A DNA stretch of 64,000 nucleotides from Lampris incognitus (lineage: Eukaryota > Chordata > Actinopteri > Lampriformes > Lampridae): assembly GCF_029633865.1 (NCBI RefSeq), contig NC_079211.1:141713345-141777344 (forward strand), written 5' to 3'. Positions 55,501-64,000 of this stretch are shown here, piece after piece. The notes under the pieces are model-generated. The model searched no databases and was not told where the DNA came from. It saw nothing but the letters and a program-made list of their open reading frames with translations. Made by a program: the position numbers and the translations under genes. Within the stretch, counting starts at the first letter, position 1. Every line of letters begins with the position of its first letter.

Positions 55501-58500
55501 GCATGCATGCCTGTGTATGTAGGCATGCCCTTGAAGAACAAGAAGAAGAACAGAGGAAGCCTTCCGGATGAATGGCGAAAACGTCTTCAAACTGACAACT
55601 AACGTCTGGGGAACAGATTGAAGCTTCTCCTGGATATTTTATTTTACTACCTAGACGACTGCCATGAATCCACAGGCATGCCCTTGTTTGTAGGCATTTC
55701 TGTTTGCATGGTGCATGTGTGTCCGGGGGGGGGGGGGGTCTACATGATGTGGTCATGGAGAGCAGCTGCACCTGCCCTGTATGTCAACGATAAGGGCCCT
55801 GGCGCAGACACCCATGAGGAGAGGTGGCTTTCACACCGTTGGGCCGACTAAAGCTGCTTACTTTCTAAAGACAACAATGACCATGCTGCGCTGCTGTGGA
55901 ACGACAAAAGCCACAGAGCTATTCTCGAGGCTCGGCGCCTGGTCTGCGCGGCCTCCAGATTATCTCTCGACTGAGCCCTCTACACACAAGCTTTATTCGA
56001 CTTCCTCATGTCCCCTTGTTTTTTTGGCTCCAAAGTTTCCAGGATGCTTTTTTGACTGTCTGTTTTACAGAGAGAGACAGGATCCCCTGCGGGGGTTGTT
56101 AGGGGGTTACGGGGGGTAGTAAAGAGGTCAGGGAGAAACTGTCAGTCTATTTCCTTTCTCCGGCCTTGGGAAACTGCACCACAAGTCTTTTGCATATTTT
56201 TAGTGTCCTTGCTGGGTTTTATTTTTATTTTTTTGGCCTATGTACTCACAGGAGAAGATAAACTTATCCCCGTTTCATACGGACTTTTGTTTCTGCCCCC
56301 GATTACTTATTATTAGTCTTGGCTTTTCTTTTTCTTTCTTTTTTTTTTTTCTTTCTTTCTTTTTTTTTTTTACTTTTACAAGGATCATATCCAGCACACA
56401 TTCTGTCAGAATAATGCCCTGGGTCTGGAAACCATCATCTTTATGTGCCGGTGTGTAAAACTCTCCTCCATAGAATTACAACATAACGTGCAGCGGGTAC
56501 TTGCCTCATTCTACTGAGTATCAGTACTCGGGTCTACAGCTGCGATTTTGGGTGTGGAGGGAATGAACGCCGTGGAAAGACATAGTAGTCTCTCTTTTTT
56601 TTCCTTTTTTTCCCCCCTCACTTTCTCCAGCAGCTACTGATGAGGCCATGCTGTTAGTCCAGGGGTGGGGAGGATCCAGTTACTTGGGCAGATACTTCGG
56701 TGATGTAAAAGCGGAGAGGCGTTTGAAAAAAAAGCTTCTCCGGCTTTGAAAAGCGTGCCCTTTTTTTTTACATTTATATGGGTGTTTTTCCGAAAACTGC
56801 TCTCTTGCTACTACTTCTATATTATGTTTTGTCTGACGACGTGTGAGTGCAGCGAGAGTCGATAATTCGGTTGTCGTGCACTCGTGCACGCACACGTTTT
56901 GGATTTGAATGAAGAAGAGAAGATTCGTTAATCCCGATCGTTAATTACCAGTTGAACTAGACCATATTATACATGGATAAAATCCCTGAATACAGCATCA
57001 TGTGGAAGGCAGCAAGCAAACTAGCAACATACTTTGTGTGGAAAGTGTGGCGCTAACGTCCTGGTAAAAGGAGAATTGTATTGGATTTGGTCGTTAAATG
57101 CGGAGGGTGAAATCTGCAACATGTTTTTGGTATTAGTAAGTTGGCAGTAAAGTCTATGGGGGAATTAAGTCATGTTAATCAGAGGCATCGGGGATCTAAA
57201 AAAAAACCAGAAGCTTGATGTGCTGGCAGAGGACTTAGAAAAAAGAGAAAAGAAATAAAGAAACAAAGGAAAAAAGTCAGCGTAAGAGAAATGGTATCAA
57301 ACGTGTCGGAGAATTGTGTACAGCTCAGTCTTCTCTCTCTCTTCTAAAGCGACGCGCTCCAAGGTCAGGTCAGGTATTGGGTGAGAAACATTCATCTGGG
57401 TGGGACTTCTTTTCTTCTAAACCTGCTGGCTAGTCATGCTCATTTATCCAAAGATAATTTTGCACCACAGACGTGTTTTACCTGCCGGTCCGCATTTCTG
57501 CTCGTAACGCTCTCTATCTCGACCTGCATTTTTGTTTCTTCTTGACATCTCTGCTTATCGCACCTTCATCCCTCCCTGCCTGTCATGCAGAGTGGCTTCC
57601 CAACACTGCGATGGCGAGCGATATAGCTCAAGCTTCTTAAATTAAATATAGCAAAATATATATTTCTGTTATACGTCATGCAAACACAGCCCGGTGTTTT
57701 ATATAGCTCGCACATAGTATAGCATTAAACCAGCCAAGTCTTTTCATCAACCTAGCAGGATCAGATAACGCAATGTTGTGTAGTATAATACCGCCTGCAG
57801 GATGCTCAGAGTTCCCAGATATACACTGAGGCAAGTAAAGGGTTCTCTCTGCTGTAAAACAGAGTTTACTGAGTGTAGGAAACCATTTAAAATGGGACAT
57901 ATCTGAACGGAAAACATATTCCACTGTATGATGACGGTCTTAACCAGACTGTCGCTCTTTTTCACTCGTTTCGCTATGAAATTAGCACAAAGGACACTGT
58001 ATGTGCTGCAAGTAATTTCGGTGTAGCTCTGGCCTACCGAATACTTGACTCTGCAGCTGCAGTAACGCTGTGGAAAACAAACAGTGCGGAGCAGCTGGGC
58101 TCCCCAAGACAGCGAAAGGGGAATTTTAATCCCATTTTTTTTTCTTTGGCACCAGTTAGATTTATTTGGTCATAAAGAAAGGAAAAGCCCACCCCCACCC
58201 CCACCCCCAGCCATCTGAGTAGGATTGGGAAGTGAGAAAGCAAGTTGTGCCAGAACCCGGTTGTAGACTTAAAAAACACAACAGACCAGGAAATTAATCC
58301 ATAAGAGGTCAAAGTGCTCCAGGAAAATTCAAAGCACACAGTGTCTAATTAGCTCAGATAGTGGCACATTTCTGGCATACCTAGACAGCTCAGATTGTCC
58401 GGCCACATGCATGCGTGAGCTAGCTTTACACGTTGTACTACAAAGTTATTTCCATCGGTGACATAATTCCAAATAACCGTATTGACACGTCGAGTAACAC

Positions 58501-60324
58501 AGTACTAAACCCGTGTCTAACTTAGACAAGTGCCTCATTTTCCTCTCATCCCTGCTCTCTCGCCTGGTCTGAAAACAAGCTATCCGGAGACCACCAAACC
58601 ATTTCCAGCTGTCACCTCCCTTCTCCACTAACTCCTAACCTGATACGATGGGGCAAAATAGGGTGAGGGTCAGGCCCCGAGGAAAATGCATAGTATGTAA
58701 CTCAAACTATGGGCATTATAGTCGCGATCGCCTGTGGTTGAAAAGTGAATATCACTGTGTACAACACCCCGGCTCTATCATATCAATTTCAGCTTCTCGT
58801 TTTACACCTGCCATTCTTCAGCCGAGTCTGCACAAAAACAGTCACCGGGCTAAAAATACGGGGAAATCGCTAATATTTTCAACAAAAAAAAAACAACGAG
58901 AGAACGGGGAAGAAAAAGTACGAAGTTTCAATCTCTAACAGCATGCGAGGAATTTCTCACTCAGTGTCTGCGTCTCTTAAAACTGATTTAAAGGCTGCCG
59001 CTGACATCTTAACTATATCAGCATGTGTAGGGGACAGAGGTATGTTAATATCCAGTGCCGTACTCGCACCATCATTTCACAACAGCTAACGAGAATTGAA
59101 GAAGGTACTGGAATACTGCTCAGAGCTCTTCGGGGTTTGATTCATTTGCACCTGAGAATGTCATGAGAGCAGTGTACGGGGTCACCCCCCCACCCCCGGG
59201 GTCACCCCCCGCACCCCCACCCCACTGCACCGCAGTAAAGAACGTAGAACGTAGCGCAGGGCTACCCGTGTTAGCGGATTAAGTGCAATGAACGAAAAGT
59301 TGGAGAATATCGCTGAGAAGTCTTGGAAAAATAAACTCGTGACCATGCGGCGCACACACATGCACACACGTATGAAACCGTGCATATCTGAGCACCTGTC
59401 GTCTGTTCGTAGCAATGTAGTGCGAGCAGAGGTGCAAAGAGGTCCCATTACAGCCATCGCGGCGTTTCTATTCCTGTGTCTTAACCTTATGCCGTTCCAC
59501 AATGACATTCATATCCTGTGTGTGACGTCTCGAAACGGTAACCGTTCAGCAGTTTATACGTTATGCTTCTCAACGGTTGTCATCAATGTAGACACAACTA
59601 TACAAGGGATGGTATCATAGTCTTGACAAAGCCTCTCTCTCTCTCTCTCTCTGTCTCGCTCTCTCTCTCTCTCTGTGGTTGAGCTACAACATTGTTTGGT
59701 GGCGACTACAAGACACAAGCAATCCTTTCTTAGCTGTTTTGCTCTTTAAAGATACGCCTTACCCTCAATTTGCTGGCTGGAATGAATTCCCCATACCTCT
59801 GTGGGAAAGCATGTGTACTGTGTCCTCCATTAAAGGAAATCACTACACTGAAGGACTTAATAAAGATATACAAAGACTACACAGAGAGAAGGGGAGAGAG
59901 GTCTGCGCGCGAAGACCTGAGCAAAAGGTGACCGGGATGCAAAGTAATGAAATGGTCAGTGGTCGCATTGTGGGTTAAAACCCCAACTTGGCTTCCTGAG
60001 ACTCTTGAGACGACTCGGGTTTTAAGAAATGAACGATGGTGTGACAAGGGAGAAAAAGGACCAATTTTAATGTTTTGTTTTTGAAAGGGGGAAAGCTCTT
60101 TATCATCCCTCACATCCAACCTCTTACCTCCCCTTTTTTTTCGGGCCTTTAGGAGCATCCTGTGACCCCTGACCCCTCGGACAATAGAAGCCAAGACTTT
60201 TCCCAGTGAGCAGCGATGGAGCAAACAACAGGAACATGAGGGGTGCTCCTGGGAAACAAACTGTTTATTGTGTAGCAGGATGGACAGGCCCTGTGTCCCA
60301 CTCACTTTCTTTCACAGACAGATA
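55501..60324. other. Intergenic
   Basis: Nothing coding supported. Contains a G-run at about 55724-55738, T/C tract at 56324-56371, C-rich direct repeat (GGGGTCACCCCCC twice) at 59178-59222, CT tract at 59634-59675 and a DR1 site at 60163-60175. The block 55850-56000 has conserved-element-like composition. Confidence 0.5.
60163..60175 (-). promoter_or_regulatory. Perfect DR1 nuclear-receptor element
   Basis: TGACCC-C-TGACCC on plus, i.e. GGGTCA-G-GGGTCA on minus. Second perfect DR1 in the window. Confidence 0.35.
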
Positions 60325-60327
60325 CAC

Positions 60328-60373
<46 letters not shown>

Positions 60374-60594
60374 ACACACATACAAACCTCAGCACCTGCT
60401 ATCTTTTCATATGAAGTACAGACCTACACACACACTAACACACCAACATGAAATGAAGATCTACAAACTAATGGCAGCACTAGTACAACCTCAGGTCTGT
60501 GTGTGTGTCTGTGTGTGTCCCTCTGTGTGTCTGTGTCCCCTGTGTGTATGCGTGGTGTGTCGCTCTTTGTGTGTGTGTGTGTGTGTGTGTGTGT
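60325..60594. repeat. (CA)n tract followed by (GT)n tract
   Basis: CA-rich DNA at 60325-60382, then interrupted GT at 60497-60594. The two are complementary and could form a large hairpin in a single strand. Confidence 0.93.
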
Positions 60595-60965
60595 GGCTTG
60601 GCTACACAAGATCAGGTTAAGGACTGGCATTTTCAACTCATTTTATTCTTTTTGGAAGTTGAAGAGACTTTTTGAATGAGTGTGTGTGTGTGCGTGTGTG
60701 TGTCGCTCTTTGTGTGTGTGTGCGTTTGTGCGTTTGTGGCTTGGATACACAAGATCAGGTTAAGGACTAGCATTTTCAACTCATTTTGTTCTTTTTGGAA
60801 GTTGAAGAGACTTTTTGAATGAGTGTGAGTGTGCGTGCATGTGCGCGTGCATGTGTGTTTGTGTGCGTGGGCGTGTGGGTGGGTGGCTCGGATACACAAG
60901 ATCAGGTAAAGGACTAGCATTTTCGACTCGTTTTATTCTTGCTGGGAGTTGAATAACCTTTTTGA
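60595..60965. repeat. Minisatellite, three units of about 145 bp
   Basis: Units begin GGCTTGGCTACACAAG (60595), GGCTTGGATACACAAG (60738) and GGCTCGGATACACAAG (60885). Each continues ATCAGGT(T/A)AAGGACT(G/A)GC, ATTTTCAACTCATTTTATTC and GAAGTTGAAGAGACTTTTTG. The last unit is truncated and most diverged. GT microsatellites form part of the unit and vary most. Confidence 0.93.
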
Positions 60966-63900
60966 ATTTGTCCCATCACATTTTGTTGTGCGCCAGACAC
61001 ACGGGGTAAATAAACCTTGCCCATCTTTTGTTGTCTTAATTCAATAACGCACAAAAAGCCTCGTGTCAAAATTTCAAGGGTACAGCCGAAAGAGGAGACG
61101 CCGCTTTTGTCAAAATATAAAAGTACAATTTCTCAGCGAGGCTTTCGGTCCAGAATGCGGAGTCAGTCCAGCTCAAAGGAAAGGAATTTAACACCGGACT
61201 TTAAAGATGAACTGACAAGTTAAAAAAAAAGAGGGAAAAAAAGGCCAAATAAACTCGGTAACCAAATAAATGTAGAGATTTCGCTTGGCTTGTAAAACAA
61301 GTCGTAAAACAACTCCTCGCTGAATATTTTTATATACATGGCTGACGCAACGAGGCCTGTTTTCTTCTTCTTGAGTTATTCGTCTGTTTGGACTCCTCGT
61401 GTAGGTAGTCCGCGGGGCTGACCGCGGGTGGACAACGGGCACACAATGGAAACCGCCGCTGCGGTGTTCCACGTTAGCTCAAGAAGCGTATTATTAGTTT
61501 ACATTTCGACTTTCTCGATCTGATAACGGCGCTAAGCCCGTTTGTTGGTGCTGCCACTGCCTGTCTGTGTCAGAGGAAATCCCTTCTTTGTCTCTCGAGG
61601 AAGCTCAGCAAACTAGGATAACCTGAAATTGTCATCAGAATTTAAACAACTGCGACTCACTTAATGACTGCTGCACGGACGCGGCAATAAACGTGTTAGT
61701 CAACACTCGGGACTAGATATCGCCTGCTGGGGACTAGTCACCGCCGAGTGGAATGGCGAGACTGTTTCCATGGGGCAAGGATCACGGTGCTGGGCCCTGT
61801 GTTTGAAGCAGACGGCGCGGACTCCGGCTGGCCCTCTTGAAATGCTCGCCACACAAGGGTGACTGTGTGTCTGTGGCCATGTGTGGCGCTTTTCTGTCCT
61901 CCCCACTTCACCTGAGAAGGGGGCACGGGAGGTGACAGATGACGGTGACAGGGCTCGTGCTGTTCTACGCCACTGCCTTTCTTCATCTCGGGGGAGCGTC
62001 AATGCCAACAACCTTGGGAATATTACACACACAGGAAATAACAAAACTAAAGTCATGATGCAGATGTAAATATGAATTCCCTGCCTTGTACCACACTATA
62101 GCTTGAGGCAAGAACACACTTACGAGTTTGCTTTTTGCTATAGTTCATATATAATTTTGACCATATTTTTTTCATATTTTTGCAAATTTTTTTGAAGTAC
62201 AATTTCACATTCGCCGTAAGCACAACAGGAAATTACCTTAGACGTGATCCACTCTGGACACCTGAACTAGGCGCGGCGTCAGACTTGTGTTCACATACTC
62301 GATTGCTCTTGGAGATAGTGGTATTTTACTCACATTAGTGATGCTGACACATAAACGAAGTAGTGTTATTACGCTACAACTCTATTTCTAAATGACACAT
62401 CCCTTCAATAGCTTGCCAATTAGGCCAATTAAAGCCCGCAGAGTTCACCAAAGCCACAGTTAAAATATATAATGCCACTTAATGAGTACATCCTTGGGGC
62501 TATAAATGTTTACACTGTTGTATGAAGTCCGTAACAAGCTCTACAAATCGGAACATGCCCCTGAACCTTGAAAGCCAAGCAAACTATTGCAGCTGGTTTT
62601 GATTTCCACCGATATGGAAACAAGGGGAGGCTACCGAGAGCGCAAACCATGCACCTTTAGGGATTGACCTGTGTAACTGCTGGTTATCCACTCAAGCACA
62701 GGGAGAATTTGAGCAATAATTCAGATATCGTCAGGGTTAAAGGGCTATCGGCAATCAAATCACAGTCAAGGAAATAAGCCATGAAACGGTGATGGCTCCG
62801 TACATAATGTGCTTTTTTGTCCGGCCGCTTAGCTTGAGAATTATGGGATTGTGTAAAGTTGCTGACTTTTCTGCAAACATGAGAACAGCCTGCACATATC
62901 GCCTAAGTGTATAATCGAATCAAGACCATCGATACAGGGAGTGTACAAATATCCCTCAGTGTGTGAGAACAATGGATCTTTGTTCCATACGAGGGCCTTC
63001 TGAAAGCTTATATACTGACCGAAGGTAGAGCGCCATCCTCCAGGGACCCTGGGAGCCCAGTTTGTGCTCAGCGTTAATTGGTTATGCTTTTATTGGATAA
63101 TAAAGGCATTAGCAAGACCGATTTAAAATAATTGTAAAAAATTATTCTAAGTACATGTGCCTTGTCGTGGCAGCTATGGGAAACATTCCACAGAGGGGGC
63201 TATACTACAGCTGTAGTGTAACTGCTTCATTAACCGGAATTCCTTCTGCAATCGGACGTCAGTCCGTCTTTATTCATGTGCTCAAAAGGAGATCGCTGCT
63301 AGACTCTTCTTAGTTTGTAGTCTCATATTGCAGCGCTAAGATGGGGTTTTCTTTTCCCCCATGTGAGATATGTGAACTAAGCCACATCCCCCGCCCATGT
63401 CATCCCAATCCTGATGCATCTACACCTTGACTCATACATCATTTGGATCTTGGGGCACCGGTGCTGTAACTAAAAACTCAACCTCCGGGGTAAAGGTGGG
63501 GGTTTCCCTACACAGGCTAACGTGATCTTATCTATAAGAAAGAAGAAGAAAGAAAAAAAAAACAACTACATACTGGTTACCTTGAAGGTTAACTCCTCTA
63601 CACACATTTTTCTGAATATCCCTGGTAGCAACTGATACACCCCGTGACTGAAGGGCCAAGCCTTGAGTCTGGGTCACAGATATAGAAACTACACAGTAGT
63701 TAGCAAAACAGTGCGCATTTGGATTACAGAGGGAAACTATGGTAGGATGACTGTGTGCTGAGGCTTCAAGCCAACAAAGTGTTGGCTTGACTGTGTCTGA
63801 AAATCTCATGCTGATAAATGGCCTCTCCAAGAAGACAAACTCAGAACACAAGGCCCCTGCTACCTCTGCTGCTGGCTGAATCTGATTACAGACAAGCCCT

Positions 63901-64000
63901 GAGGACAGTCAGGTCATTGAGAGCACAGAGATGAGCAAACAATAAGATATTATCTGAAGGAATCTCCAGCTTTCCTAAAGAAAATGGCCCCTCTCAGTGT
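60966..64000. other. Intergenic, conserved-element-like DNA
   Basis: No coding exon supported. The stretch 61340-61990 is CpG-richer. The stretch 62360-63300 is free of simple repeats and full of words such as TTAATTGG, TTTTATTGGATAATAAAGG and a SOX/TCF paired site (62968-62984), consistent with developmental enhancers. Confidence 0.45.
62968..62984. promoter_or_regulatory. Inverted SOX / TCF-LEF paired site
   Basis: AACAATG-GAT-CTTTGTT: two HMG-box sites facing each other with 3-base spacing, as in SoxE dimer sites. The right half is also a TCF/LEF core (AACAAAG). Confidence 0.4.

Overview
The window looks like a chromosome segment from a teleost fish, most probably a percomorph. It has long introns with GT-AG junctions, dense CA/GT microsatellites and tRNA-derived SINEs of types common in percomorph genomes. 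Its three protein-coding genes have clear vertebrate orthologues. No operon-like layout, CRISPR array, rRNA or free-standing tRNA gene is visible, and I recognised no retrovirus-like or Polinton-like element.

Layout. (1) 618-1160, plus strand: an intronless dual-specificity phosphatase of the DUSP14/18/21 group, closest to DUSP18, with a perfect 64-bp palindrome upstream. (2) 3041-6929, minus strand: tgoln2, the trans-Golgi network protein 2 (TGN38/46) orthologue. I assembled four coding exons: signal peptide, a large repeat-rich acidic luminal exon with the transmembrane segment, a cytosolic-tail exon with a YQKL sorting motif, and a terminal exon coding one residue. A degenerate tandem copy of its first exon lies in intron 1. 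(3) 6930-15244: the tgoln2 promoter side, three dispersed repeats and the tcf7l1 3' UTR. (4) 15245-48329, minus strand: tcf7l1 (Tcf3), 12 coding exons, 574 residues, with the beta-catenin-binding N terminus, HMG box, basic tail and two CtBP motifs. Intron 3 (19.7 kb) and intron 4 (6.9 kb) hold most of the gene's length. (5) 48330-64000: the tcf7l1 promoter/CpG-rich zone and about 15 kb of upstream non-coding DNA with microsatellites, a SINE, a long hairpin and a three-unit minisatellite.

The tcf7l1-tgoln2 neighbourhood matches the TCF7L1-TGOLN2 adjacency on human chromosome 2p11.2, which supports both gene calls. The genes do not form one pathway. Tcf7l1 is a nuclear Wnt effector and repressor, Tgoln2 a cycling Golgi membrane protein, and the phosphatase a small atypical DUSP. 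The large introns and upstream region contain candidate control sites (DR1 nuclear-receptor elements, an RFX X-box, a SOX/TCF paired site, TCF sites suggesting autoregulation). These are sequence matches only, with no functional evidence here.

No new multi-gene system was found. The most unusual structures are the duplicated tgoln2 first exon with a later small insertion, the zero-spacer palindrome, the 41-bp-arm hairpin and the dimeric expansion pattern of the Tgoln2 luminal repeats.
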